Assembly (NCBI RefSeq): GCF_946479415.1
Contig: NZ_CAMLFY010000038.1
Span: forward strand, 1 to 37,742
From: an uncultured Shinella sp.
Lineage (GTDB): Bacteria > Pseudomonadota > Alphaproteobacteria > Rhizobiales > Rhizobiaceae
DNA length: 37,742 bases
Direction: 5' to 3'
Within the stretch, counting starts at the first letter, position 1, and each line of letters opens with the position of its first letter. Both the position numbers and the translations under genes were made by a program. This document shows, one piece after another, positions 11,355-19,130 of this stretch. The notes under the pieces were generated by a model. The model worked only from the letters and a program-made list of their open reading frames with translations, was not told the origin of the DNA and made no database searches.

Positions 11355-11582
11355 CTAATCCCGTTTGATCGTCGCCAGGACCTCCCAGAGGTCCGCGCCC
11401 GTCTCGAAGACGGCGGCATTGGCGCGGAAGCCGATTTCGGCCGAAACCACCTCCATCATGCCAGCCGCCGGATCACCATCCGCCGACGCACCGCCGGCAA
11501 GGGTGCGGGCGGCGCGGTCGAAGCGGGCCGTTTCCGTAGCCATGCCCTGGCGGGCCGTGTTCAGGATACCGGAAATCTGCAT
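11355..11582 (-). CDS. Flagellar rod/hook C-terminal-domain-like miniprotein
   Basis: 75-aa protein. Its second half (MMEVVSAEIGFRANAAVFET, then LWEVLATIKRD) looks like the C-terminal helix shared by FlgC, FlgE, FlgF and FlgG, whose family pattern is roughly MVEMISAQRAYEANxKxIxTADEML. The N-terminal helix (ILNTARQGMATETARFDRAA) resembles the N-terminal rod helix. The central domain that would join them in a real rod protein is absent. Start at 11582 with GGAG upstream. There are no flagellar genes nearby. The role is unknown; it might pack onto rod-type helical bundles, or simply be a two-helix protein. Confidence 0.65.
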   Translation of the reverse strand: MQISGILNTARQGMATETARFDRAARTLAGGASADGDPAAGMMEVVSAEIGFRANAAVFETGADLWEVLATIKRD

Positions 11583-11676
11583 GCGGAGAGGCTCCGTTGA
11601 TCGGCTTTCCTTCTACACGCAGCGCCTTTCGATCCCGTGAACGGAAGCGGTCGCTTTCGTCCCGCTTCGGCACAGT

Positions 11677-12423
11677 TCAATGGCCGGGATGCAGGGCGTC
11701 GTTCAGATACATGCAGGTCAGCATGGTGAAGACATAGGCCTGGATGACTGCCATCAGCAGCTCCAGTGCCGTCAGCGCCACGGTCATGGCGAAGGGCAGG
11801 ATGGCGCCGAGCATGCCGAGCGTTCCGAGCCCGCCCATCGACACGACGAAGCCGGCAAAGACCTTCAGCGTGATGTGCCCGGCCAGCATGACGGCGAAGA
11901 GACGCACGGAATGGCTAACCGGCCGCGAGAGATAGGAAATCACCTCGATCGGCACGATGATTGGCGTCAGGATCAGCGGCACGCCATCCGGCACGAACAG
12001 TTTCAGGAACCGGGCGCCATGGCGGAACAGGCCGTAGAGCGTGACCGTCGCAAAGACCAGCATGGCCAGCGCGAAGGTGACGATCAGATGGCTCGTCACC
12101 GTGAAGGCATAGGGGAACATGCCGATGAGGTTGGCGACGAGGATGAACAGGAACAGCGAGAAGACCAGCGGAAAGAACCGCATGCCCTCCTCGCCCGCAT
12201 TGGCACGCAGCGTCTTCGCGACGAATTCATGGGCAAGTTCGGCACTCGCCTGAAACCGGCCGGGCACCAGTCTGCGCCGACGCGTGGCGAAAAGCAGGAA
12301 CGTTCCGGCCGCAACCACCGTCAGGACCATATAGGCCGACGAGTTGGTGAAGCTCAGATCAACGCCGCCAATCTGGAAAGGAACGAGCGGCTTGATTGCG
12401 AATTGCTCGATGGGTCCGGCCAT
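11677..12423 (-). CDS. atpB: F0F1 ATP synthase subunit a, stand-alone copy
   Basis: 248-aa polytopic membrane protein that aligns end to end with alphaproteobacterial subunit a, which forms the proton half-channels against the c-ring. The N-terminal [15 protein letters not shown] and the C-terminal LQAYVFT-like [17 protein letters not shown] block are typical. The essential stator arginine is kept (Arg174 in [12 protein letters not shown]). The Asn four residues later that is usual in this motif (RLFANM) is Val178 here. The ATG at 12423 has a GAGGAT ribosome site. No atpI, atpE or atpF genes adjoin it, unlike the standard rhizobial atpIBEF cluster. It may be a second, diverged copy; whether it assembles into a working enzyme cannot be judged. 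Confidence 0.88.
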   Translation of the reverse strand: MAGPIEQFAIKPLVPFQIGGVDLSFTNSSAYMVLTVVAAGTFLLFATRRRRLVPGRFQASAELAHEFVAKTLRANAGEEGMRFFPLVFSLFLFILVANLIGMFPYAFTVTSHLIVTFALAMLVFATVTLYGLFRHGARFLKLFVPDGVPLILTPIIVPIEVISYLSRPVSHSVRLFAVMLAGHITLKVFAGFVVSMGGLGTLGMLGAILPFAMTVALTALELLMAVIQAYVFTMLTCMYLNDALHPGH

Positions 12424-12666
12424 GGGATATCCTCAAAAGCGCCAGTCCGCGGCAGCCAGCGGACGGCGCACGCGACAGGGCACGACGCAGCCCGCGACAA
12501 TCGCGACCTGGGGAAAACGGTGAAAGGGGCGAAGGGTTCAACGGGGCCATCCTGATCTCGCAAACGAGAAAAGGGGCCGTCCCCGGAACGAACAAGGCGC
12601 AGGTCGTCCTGCGCGAGGGCTGTGTAGCCGTGACCCCGGGTCATCGCAAGGCGCGCGGCACGCCTA

Positions 12667-13278
12667 TCACGCAGATGTGCGCGCGAAAACCATCCAGGTC
12701 CAGTAAACGCCAAGGGCGCGGTTGGCCGCCTGGTGCGAAGCAGCCCCCCGGCTGCGCAGCAGCGCGAGGCCGTAACGACCGGCCGCGTCGATCGTATGCG
12801 TGTCGGAGATCGGCAAGGTCGGCAGGCCCGGCGCGCCGGGACCATGGCGAAGCGCCAGAACAAGCCGCCCCTCCGGTGCCAGCAGCCCGGCCAGAACCGG
12901 CAGGGCGACGGCACGCGACGTCGTGTCGATATGCTGCCAGACGCCGTTCAGCGTGATGAGATCGAAGGGGCCGCAGGCACGGGTTGCGTCGAGATGCGGC
13001 AGCCGGTCGTCGATCCAGACGAGACCGGCAGCACCATGCCGCAGCATTCCGGCCTCGCGCAGCGCCCGCACCGGCTCGACCGCCACGACGGCGTGCCCCC
13101 TGCCGGCAAACCAGGCCGCATCCCGCCCCGTTCCCGCGCCGATATCGGCCACGCGGGCGGGCGCCTGCGGCAGCAGATCCAGCACGGGCGCATAGAGTAC
13201 CTCCGGATCGAAGGCCTCATAGCGTTCGATCAGCTCCGGCGTCGCCGCCCTGGCATAACCTTCGAGAATGTCGTCCAT
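12667..13278 (-). CDS. Class I SAM-dependent methyltransferase
   Basis: 203-aa Rossmann-fold methyltransferase. Motif I is VADIGAGTGRD (residues 43-53), the acidic end of strand 2 is AVEP (E68), and the motif IV region is FDLITLNGVWQHID. The substrate is unknown; the fold is that of small-molecule methyltransferases of the Methyltransf_11/25 type. The ATG at 13278 has GGGGAG upstream; the open frame extends to 13449 but without a ribosome site or conserved residues. It stands alone, about 240 nt upstream of atpB and behind a ~700-nt gene-free region. Confidence 0.85.
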   Translation of the reverse strand: MDDILEGYARAATPELIERYEAFDPEVLYAPVLDLLPQAPARVADIGAGTGRDAAWFAGRGHAVVAVEPVRALREAGMLRHGAAGLVWIDDRLPHLDATRACGPFDLITLNGVWQHIDTTSRAVALPVLAGLLAPEGRLVLALRHGPGAPGLPTLPISDTHTIDAAGRYGLALLRSRGAASHQAANRALGVYWTWMVFARTSA

Positions 13279-13977
13279 CCGCTCCCCGTTCCTGCCGCCG
13301 AATGGTGCGTGCGCGACCACCTTTGTCAATCGTCCAGTGACGGCACGACATGGTCGCGCGCCATGGCAAACCCTCTCCGTCATCCCCCATCTGCATCCAA
13401 ATTTTCCCCGCCCTCCGAATATGTGCCTACAATCCTCCCATCCCGTCACGGATACACTGCCAGGCGTGGCAGCGAGGCGGGGTCGGCGCGGTGTGTGGGG
13501 CGAAGACGCAGAACCTCACGCACCGGGCCTGCGGAAAATGGTCTCCCTCCGGCGACATGGGGGAAGCGATGGGGTGTCGGACCGACCCTGTCGTTTCATG
13601 CCTCAAACGGCGCGCCGGATGTGCCTGTGCGGTACACAAGGGGGTTGAAACTGGCGGATGCGTCGGCATCGTCCGCCGGAGCGGTGTTTTCCCGGGAAAG
13701 GTGATAAGCCTTTCCGTCCGGGCCGGGCTCGATGGAGAGTCCAGCCCGGATGCAAAACCGGCCAGGACCCCGCTCCGGAAACCGGCGGCAGACATCCCTG
13801 GCCTCAGCCTTTGCAGAGAGACCCAAGTCGCAGGCAAAAACCGCTGAACGGGGTGCTGAAAGGTGCCACCTATATTATTTCAGTCGAGGCAGCTCTCAGC
13901 GCCCCGTCCGAAATGCTCTTTGAAACCCACGGGCGGACAATCCGCCGCGTGGACCCAAGCCTATGGAGACGGCCGCC
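13279..13977. other. Gene-free region with several strong hairpins
   Basis: No credible gene on either strand: all frames here are short, arginine/proline-rich and lack ribosome sites. The part from about 13490 to 13952 is full of dyads. They are 13490-13500 with 13514-13524 (11 bp with two G-T wobbles on the plus strand), 13652-13675 (GGCGGATG against CATC-GT-CCGCC), 13691-13721 (CCCGG-GAAAGG against CCTTTC-CGT-CCGGG), 13723-13748 (CCGGGCT / AGCCCGG), 13760-13803 (GGCCAGG / CCTGGCC enclosing CCGGAAACCGG), and 13927-13952. This suggests a structured RNA, but I could not match it to tmRNA, RNase P, SRP, 6S or a known riboswitch. Confidence 0.5.
13927..13952 (-). terminator. Hairpin after the PPOX-family gene
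   Basis: Read on the minus strand, an 11-bp stem (CCACG, then GGCGGA, loop TTG, and the complementary arm with a one-base bulge) lies 26 nt past the stop of the flavin-binding protein gene and is followed by GTTTC. The T-tract is short, so this could equally be the 3' hairpin of a plus-strand RNA. Confidence 0.45.
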
Positions 13978-14700
13978 TCAGGCCTCCTCGTAGATCCGCT
14001 GCCCCTCCAGAAGGGCGGCATCGAGCCGACCGCCCTCGGGGAAGAGCGCGAGCGTTTTCGGCCTGTCGACGCCGTCCACCAGCCGATGACAGGTCTGCAC
14101 CTCCCCGAGCACCGTCGTGACGGGGATGACGCCGGCCCAGATCGGCAGGGCGAAATCTTCCTCGTCGTCGCCGACGCCCTTGGCGCGGACTTTTGCGGCG
14201 GCATCGTCGATCACCATGGCGATGATCGTCGTGGCCTTGGCCTCCTGCGGCGTGATGGGGCGCAAGAGCGCGCTGCGCTCGGGATAGAAGCGGTCGACCA
14301 CGTCGCGCATCGCCTCGATTTTCTCCGCCTCGTCCTCGACGAGCCGCGCCGTGCCGAAACACATGGCGGAGCGGTAATTGGCCGAATGGTTGAAGCCGGA
14401 GCGGGCGAGCACCAAGCCATCGAGATGGGCGACGGTGAGGCAGGCGGGCGTGCCGGTCTTCAGGTGGCGCAGCATGCGGCTCGCCGACGAGCCGTGCCAG
14501 TAGAGCGTGTCGCCCCGGCGCCAGAACAGCGTCGGTGTCGCATAGGGCTGGCCGTCGATGACATAGGCGACATGACAGAGCATGGCCGCATCGAGAATGG
14601 CATGGACCGCCGCGCGGTCGTAGCTGCCGCGTTCATGCATTCGCTTGACGCGGTTGCGCGGGGTGACGGGATAGGCGGCGGCTTCAGTCTCGGCGGTCAT
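13978..14700 (-). CDS. Pyridoxamine 5'-phosphate oxidase family (flavin-nucleotide-binding) protein
   Basis: 240-aa protein with the split beta-barrel of the PNPOx-like superfamily, NimA/Pyridox_ox_2 type. The conserved N-terminal motif VKRMHERGSYDRAAVHAILD and the FMN-binding strand ATPTLFWRRGDTLYWHGSSASRML are visible, with SASR as the expected phosphate-binding turn. Such proteins bind FMN or F420; the substrate is unknown. The ATG at 14700 is chosen because it leaves a short divergent promoter region with the MocR-type regulator gene, a pairing that implies regulation by it. It is not the housekeeping PdxH, which has a different motif set. Confidence 0.8.
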   Translation of the reverse strand: MTAETEAAAYPVTPRNRVKRMHERGSYDRAAVHAILDAAMLCHVAYVIDGQPYATPTLFWRRGDTLYWHGSSASRMLRHLKTGTPACLTVAHLDGLVLARSGFNHSANYRSAMCFGTARLVEDEAEKIEAMRDVVDRFYPERSALLRPITPQEAKATTIIAMVIDDAAAKVRAKGVGDDEEDFALPIWAGVIPVTTVLGEVQTCHRLVDGVDRPKTLALFPEGGRLDAALLEGQRIYEEA

Positions 14701-14741
14701 GCGGGTCTTGCCTTTCAAACAGGGTGACGCCATGGTGCGCC

Positions 14742-16172
14742 ATGTCATTGGATCGAAAAAGCACCAATTCAGAGCAAAAAATCAGGACCAATCTGCCGGA
14801 TTGGTCCGCGCTCATTCCCGTCCTGCCGGCGGCGGGGAAGCGCACGCCCGCGCTCTATCGCGAGCTGCGCCGGCTGATCGAGGCGGGCGATATCCCGCCC
14901 GGCGCCAAGCTGCCGCCATCGCGCGATCTCGCCGGCCGGCTGAAGACGTCGCGCGGCAGCGTGGTCGCCGCCTTCGAAATGCTGATCGCCGAAGGCTATG
15001 CCGAGGCCCGAACCGGTGCGGGCACCTTCGTTGCCGGCCGCGTGCCGACGGTGAAACCCACGGTCCCCGCACCATCGGAGAGCGTCGAGCCGAAAATGCC
15101 GCTGCCGGGCACGCTCGGCGTGGCGATGGCGGATACCCGCACGCTCGGCCTGTTCCGCATGCTCCTGTCGCGCCACCTCGCCCGCCCCGGCCCGGAGCAT
15201 TTCTACTATGGCGATCCGCGCGGCGGCGATGCGTTGCGCCAGGTCATCGCCGCCTATCTGCGGCAGGCGCGCGGCGTGCGCTGCGAGGCGCGCTCGATCG
15301 TCATTACGACGGGCATCCAGCAGGGCATCGACCTCGTCATCCGCAGCGCGCTTGCCGCCGGCGACCGGGTGATGATCGAGGATCCCTGTTATCCGAGCGC
15401 CCGCGCCGCGCTGGCCGGCGCCGGTCTTGTTCTCACCGGCCTGCCGGTCGATGAAGAGGGCGCGGATATCGGACAGGCCGTGCCGGGTGCGAAGGCGGTC
15501 TATGTCACGCCCTCGCACCAGTTCCCGCTCGGCGTGGCGATGAGCATGCGCCGGCGGCTCGCCTTGATCGACTGGGCGCGCGAGACGGGCGGCTGGATTC
15601 TCGAGGACGACTATGACAGCGAGTTCCGCTTCGCCGGCCCGCCGCTCGCCGCCATGCAGGGCATGGATGACAGCGGCCGCGTGATCTATCTCGGCACCTT
15701 CTCCAAGGTGCTGTTTCCCGGCCTTCGCCTCGGCTATGCCGTGATCCCCGATGCGCTGCTCGACCACGTCATCGCGCTGCGCATCCGCACCGACCGCAGC
15801 CCGCCGACGCTCGCCGAGGCCGCGCTGACCGACCTCATCCGCGAGGGCCACTTCTCGGCGCATCTGAGGCGGGCAAGACGGCAGGCGCAAACGGCACGGG
15901 ATGCCCTGGTGGCGGGGCTTTCGGCGGCGCAAAACCTCACCGTCACTGTGCCGGACCAAGGGTTGCACCTCGTCGCGGCGCTTCCGCCATCGCTCATCGA
16001 TACGGATGCCGTCGAGATCGCCCGCCAGGCCGGGCTGGGCGTGCGCGCCCTCTCGGCGATGGCCGTCACCCACACGCCGCGGCAGGGCCTGGTGATCGGC
16101 TTCTCCGGCTTTGCGCCTGATGTGCTGGAGGCGGCCGCAAGACGGTTCGCGGCTGATATCGCCGGCTTCTAG
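14742..16172 (+). CDS. MocR/PdxR-type regulator (GntR HTH plus aminotransferase-like domain)
   Basis: 476-aa fusion. Residues about 30-100 are a GntR winged helix (LYRELRRLIEAGDIPPGAKLPPSRDLAG is split as LYRELRRLIEAGDIPPG and KLPPSRDLA). Residues about 125-470 are a class I aminotransferase-like domain with EDDYDSEFRF and the PLP lysine, Lys322, in GTFSKVLFPG. MocR proteins bind PLP and control vitamin B6, GABA or taurine genes; here the divergent PPOX-family gene is the obvious target. Start at 14742; a 9-bp dyad at 14785-14807 lies inside the first codons of this frame. The stop overlaps the convergent amidotransferase gene by 4 nt. Confidence 0.88.
   Translation: MSLDRKSTNSEQKIRTNLPDWSALIPVLPAAGKRTPALYRELRRLIEAGDIPPGAKLPPSRDLAGRLKTSRGSVVAAFEMLIAEGYAEARTGAGTFVAGRVPTVKPTVPAPSESVEPKMPLPGTLGVAMADTRTLGLFRMLLSRHLARPGPEHFYYGDPRGGDALRQVIAAYLRQARGVRCEARSIVITTGIQQGIDLVIRSALAAGDRVMIEDPCYPSARAALAGAGLVLTGLPVDEEGADIGQAVPGAKAVYVTPSHQFPLGVAMSMRRRLALIDWARETGGWILEDDYDSEFRFAGPPLAAMQGMDDSGRVIYLGTFSKVLFPGLRLGYAVIPDALLDHVIALRIRTDRSPPTLAEAALTDLIREGHFSAHLRRARRQAQTARDALVAGLSAAQNLTVTVPDQGLHLVAALPPSLIDTDAVEIARQAGLGVRALSAMAVTHTPRQGLVIGFSGFAPDVLEAAARRFAADIAGF
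14785..14807. promoter_or_regulatory. Perfect dyad near the MocR-type gene start
   Basis: GGACCAATC-N5-GATTGGTCC, perfect 9-bp arms, with a related half-site GCACCAATT at 14761-14769. It may be the regulator's operator; it falls just inside the predicted coding sequence, which could mean the true start is later. Confidence 0.4.
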
Positions 16173-16894
16173 GCGACGCGGCGCGCTTCTGCCGCCCCGA
16201 TCGTCGCCACCCAGGCGCGGGCCAGTGCGAGGCCGGTAGCATCGGCGGCCGGGCCGTGTTCGGCGGCAAGGGCGTCGCGGCGCGCATGCCATTCGGGCGC
16301 GGTGGTCCGGATCAGGTCCGGGAAGGTCTCGACCCATTCGTCGACGACCGGGCGGCTCGCCTCGAAATGGAACTGCGTGCCGTAGATGGCGCGGCCGAGG
16401 CGGAAGGCCTGGTTCTCGGCGGCGGCATTGCCGGCAAGGCGCACCGCGCCCTCGGGCAGCGTGAAGGAATCGCTGTGCCATTCGAAGATCAGGAAATTGC
16501 CGGCGGCGGCCGACAGCACGGGATCGCCGGCACCGTCCTTGGTGAGCGCAACCTGGCACCAGCCGAATTCCGGATGGGTGCCGATCAGGTTCTCCGCGCC
16601 ATAGGCCCGGGCCAGCAGCTGGCTGCCGAGGCAGACACCGAGCACGGATTTGTCGGCATCGCCGAAGCGGCGCATCAGAGCGGCGAGATCCGGCAGATAG
16701 GCGTGGTTTTCGTCGTCGAGGGCATTCTGTGGACCACCCATGACGACGATTGCGTCATGGCCGGTCTCGTCGGCGGGGATGATGTCGCCGGCATGGGGGC
16801 GGCAGATGTCGAGCGTAGCACCCGCTTCCTCAAGGGCCACGCCGATCTGTCCGAGCAGCGTTACCCTGTCGTTTTCCACCACCAGAACCCGCAT
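16169..16894 (-). CDS. Class I glutamine amidotransferase (GMP synthase-like domain)
   Basis: 241-aa stand-alone GATase1 protein. The nucleophile is Cys88 in GVCLGSQLLA. The catalytic His176 and Glu178 are in TQFHFEAS. The oxyanion segment VMGGPQNALDD is present. Such proteins hydrolyse glutamine or gamma-glutamyl compounds; related ones act on gamma-glutamyl-amines or are unassigned. No synthetase partner is adjacent, so the acceptor is unknown. The ATG at 16894 has CGGAG upstream. Confidence 0.85.
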   Translation of the reverse strand: MRVLVVENDRVTLLGQIGVALEEAGATLDICRPHAGDIIPADETGHDAIVVMGGPQNALDDENHAYLPDLAALMRRFGDADKSVLGVCLGSQLLARAYGAENLIGTHPEFGWCQVALTKDGAGDPVLSAAAGNFLIFEWHSDSFTLPEGAVRLAGNAAAENQAFRLGRAIYGTQFHFEASRPVVDEWVETFPDLIRTTAPEWHARRDALAAEHGPAADATGLALARAWVATIGAAEARRVA

Positions 16895-16965
16895 GCGATA
16901 CTCCGTTCAATGTCGCGCGAGACAACCATGCCCTTTTGCTTCGTTCAAGGGCCGAGACAGAAAGA

Positions 16966-16987
16966 ACCCGGCTCTTTCGAGCCGGGT
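16966..16987 (-). terminator. Terminator of tiny secreted protein copy 2
   Basis: On the minus strand, a perfect 9-bp stem ACCCGGCTC / GAGCCGGGT closed by a GAAA tetraloop, followed by TCTTTC. It lies 30 nt past the stop at 17018. Confidence 0.75.
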
Positions 16988-17017
16988 CAGGCGGGGAGGA
17001 TCGACGAAAGGGAGAAA

Positions 17018-17194
17018 TCAGCGGCAGACCTTGATGCGCTTGATGACGACATTGCCGTAGTAGTCGTAGGACTTGATCTTCTTGATGAAGCAATAGGGCT
17101 GGTAGTCGTAGCTGTAGTAGCCGGCCTGAGAAGGCGCCGCGAAGGAGACGGCGGCGATAAGGGCAACGGTGGCGGAAACGATGAACTTGCGCAT
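17018..17194 (-). CDS. Tiny secreted basic protein with two cysteines, copy 2
   Basis: 58-aa paralogue of the protein at 6659-6835. The signal peptide is nearly identical (MRKFIVSATVALIAAVSFA). The mature part keeps CFIKKIKSYDYYGN, both cysteines (35, 57) and the basic end, and differs mainly at residues 28-34. The ATG has a CAGGAG ribosome site. The leader carries the same 19-nt hairpin as copy 1. A GAAA-tetraloop terminator follows. Function unknown. Confidence 0.75.
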   Translation of the reverse strand: MRKFIVSATVALIAAVSFAAPSQAGYYSYDYQPYCFIKKIKSYDYYGNVVIKRIKVCR

Positions 17195-17216
17195 GGGGTC
17201 TCTCCTGATCGGTTCG

Positions 17217-17235
17217 GGATGAGCCTCTCTCATCC
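17217..17235 (-). promoter_or_regulatory. 5' leader hairpin of tiny secreted protein, copy 2
   Basis: On the minus strand it reads GGATGAG-AGAGG-CTCATCC, identical to 6619-6637. It is 22 nt from the ATG at 17194, against 21 nt in copy 1. Conservation of both sequence and distance suggests a role in expression. Confidence 0.6.
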
Positions 17236-17300
17236 GGTGATCAAAAGGTCTCATATCCCCAGGCGCAGCGCTGTTCCCCTCGAAACAGGCTTTTTTCTCC

Positions 17301-17344
17301 GCAATTCCGGACGCAAAACCGCTTCGCACTTTTGCTGGAATTGC
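17301..17344. repeat. Nested palindromic element of rhizobial intergenic type
   Basis: GCAATTCC (17301-17308) pairs with GGAATTGC (17337-17344), and inside it GCAAAA (17313-17318) pairs with TTTTGC (17330-17335), around CCGCTTCGCAC. It begins directly at the stop of the fucU-like gene. From memory, very similar elements (a GCGGTTTTGCGTCCGGAATT core) are common between genes in Rhizobium and Agrobacterium genomes. It probably also works as a transcript 3' hairpin. Confidence 0.65.
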
Positions 17345-17773
17345 TCAGGGATAAATAACGCCCTTGCGCAGGATGACATTCGCATAGAGCCGCGGCTCGC
17401 TGGTCTGGACCAGCGTATGGGCGGCGCGCACGCGGTTGTAGAAATCGGCGCCGACCAGCGGCACGACTACGCGATCCGGCTCGTGGCGGGCGCAGCAGGC
17501 GATGATTTCGTGGTGGACGGGATCCAGCGTGTCGCGCTCCTGGCGGAAGGTCGAACGGAAGATCGCCTCCTCGACGAAATCGTCGACCGGCATGACGGAG
17601 AGTACGGCGTTGAGGGCGGGGATGAGCGCCACGCCATCGAGGCGGACGAGGCGGCGGGCATGTTCGACGCCGGGATAATTGCCGTCGACGATGGCGATCT
17701 CGTCGCCGTGGCCCATGGCGCGCAACGTCGACAGGAGCTCCGGGCTCAGGATGGGGTCGATACCTTTCAACAT
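17345..17773 (-). CDS. RbsD/FucU family sugar mutarotase
   Basis: 142-aa protein of the RbsD/FucU fold, closest to FucU by motif: GHGDEIAIVDGNYPGVEHA (residues 21-39) contains the conserved His and Asp of the active site, and GADFYNRVRAAHT is the C-terminal contact block. These enzymes interconvert alpha and beta anomers of fucose or ribose-type sugars so that the right form enters catabolism. The ATG follows immediately after the frcR stop (TGAATG), so the two are translationally coupled. In this setting fructose, ribose or mannose anomers are the likely substrates; that is inference. Confidence 0.85.
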   Translation of the reverse strand: MLKGIDPILSPELLSTLRAMGHGDEIAIVDGNYPGVEHARRLVRLDGVALIPALNAVLSVMPVDDFVEEAIFRSTFRQERDTLDPVHHEIIACCARHEPDRVVVPLVGADFYNRVRAAHTLVQTSEPRLYANVILRKGVIYP

Positions 17774-19003
17774 TCAGGCAAGCTCCTTGAAGAGGACGTT
17801 ATGATCGGGAAGATAACGGGAAAACAGCGGCAGGCTCGCGCCGCCGACCGAGCGCGCCCGGCTGCCGACGGCACCCTCGACGATCTCGGGCAGGGTGACG
17901 CCCTGCAGGTCGAGCCGGGCGACGGCGGCCCGTGTGGCGGCAATGACGCGTTCGCGCACCCAGGCGGGAAAGCCGCCGTCGATGATGACGGCCGAGAAGT
18001 CGATGACCGAGGCGGAGGCGACGACCGCCTGGGCGAGCGCCGCCGCCATGTCGTCGATCCAGATCTGCAGGGGCGCGCCGAAATCCACCCAGTCGTCGGG
18101 CGAATACCAGACGGGTTTCGGATCGATGCCATGGTCCCGCAGCAGGTTTTCGAGGCGGTAGATCGAGGCGATCTTCAGGAGCTGCACCGTCTCGCCGTTG
18201 CGGCCCTGCACGGGCAGCGGGCCGATGGCGCCGGCGGTGCCCGTGCGGCCGGTGAAGAGCGCGGAATTCAGCACCACGCCGCCGCCGATGAAGGAGCCGA
18301 TGAAGAGATAGAGGAAATCGGGATATTGCGGGCCAAGCCCGAACACCAGCTCGGCGGCGCAGGCGCTGGTGGCGTCGTTCTGCAAGGTCACGGGATAGGG
18401 CACGCGCTTGGCGATCTCAGCCTCGAGATCGACGCCGCGCCACTGGTCCATGTCGGCCTGCGGGGCACCGACCTCGCTTGCCCAGCTCCACAGCTCGAAG
18501 GGCGCGGCGACGCCGAAGCCGGCGATGCGGGCGCGCTCCTCCGGCGTGATCGAGGCTTCGAGCTCGGCCAGCCCCTCCTCCACGAAGGACAGCAGCGAGC
18601 CGGGCATGGGATAGGGAAAGGTCAGCCGCACCTGGCGGCGGATGCCGCCGACGAAATCCATCAAGACGATATCGGCGCTGCGGCGGCCGATCTTCAGACC
18701 CAGCGAATAGACCGCATCCGGATTGAGCCGCATCGGCACCGAGGGCTGACCCACCTTGCCGCGCATCGGTTCGCCGCGCATCAACAGCCCCTCGGCCTCC
18801 AGTGCGCGCATGATGACGGTGACGGTCTGGGCCGAAAGGCCGCTCCGCCGCGCGATATCGGCCTTGGAGAGGCTTCCGTGCCGGCGCACCAGCGACATGA
18901 CGAGGCGCTCGTTATAGGCGCGCACGCGCACCTGGTTTGCACCGCCGCTGGGATCGAGGATTTCGGCCGGCGCGGCGGGCGCCGTCGCGGCATGTTTGCT
19001 CAT
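17774..19003 (-). CDS. frcR: ROK-family transcriptional regulator, FrcR-like
   Basis: 409-aa protein: an N-terminal winged helix (about residues 40-75, LSKADIARRSGLSAQTVTVI) and a ROK sugar-binding domain with GSFIGGGVVLN and the segment TAGAIGPLPV. It is divergent from frcBCAK, as in S. meliloti where frcR sits beside the fructose transporter operon. ROK repressors release DNA when they bind sugar. The canonical zinc-binding cysteine cluster of ROK proteins (GHxxxxxxGxxCxCGxxGC) is not seen, which fits a regulator and not a kinase. Start at 19003 is the first ATG with the family N-terminus. Confidence 0.85.
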   Translation of the reverse strand: MSKHAATAPAAPAEILDPSGGANQVRVRAYNERLVMSLVRRHGSLSKADIARRSGLSAQTVTVIMRALEAEGLLMRGEPMRGKVGQPSVPMRLNPDAVYSLGLKIGRRSADIVLMDFVGGIRRQVRLTFPYPMPGSLLSFVEEGLAELEASITPEERARIAGFGVAAPFELWSWASEVGAPQADMDQWRGVDLEAEIAKRVPYPVTLQNDATSACAAELVFGLGPQYPDFLYLFIGSFIGGGVVLNSALFTGRTGTAGAIGPLPVQGRNGETVQLLKIASIYRLENLLRDHGIDPKPVWYSPDDWVDFGAPLQIWIDDMAAALAQAVVASASVIDFSAVIIDGGFPAWVRERVIAATRAAVARLDLQGVTLPEIVEGAVGSRARSVGGASLPLFSRYLPDHNVLFKELA

Positions 19004-19130
19004 CGTCTCCTCCCGTGCCGGTCGCGGCGCAAGGCACCTTTTCCGGTCCTCTTATCGGCTGCCCTTCCGCTCTTCCATCGGAAATGTGACATCCGGGGTC
19101 TCCGCCCTATCTTGACCAGAGCATGCCACA

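Noticed and set aside
11677..12423. Part of an N-type (sodium-linked) ATPase operon
   Set aside because: No other ATPase subunit genes adjoin it, and the protein resembles the ordinary alphaproteobacterial subunit a.
13640..13860. Cobalamin riboswitch
   Set aside because: The region is structured, but the conserved B12 core (CCCGCAACTG and GCCACTG elements) is absent on both strands.
13490..13952. Two-piece tmRNA, RNase P RNA or 6S RNA
   Set aside because: No tag-coding sequence for ANDNYAEARLAA, no GAGGAAAGTCC core and no recognisable 6S bubble were found.
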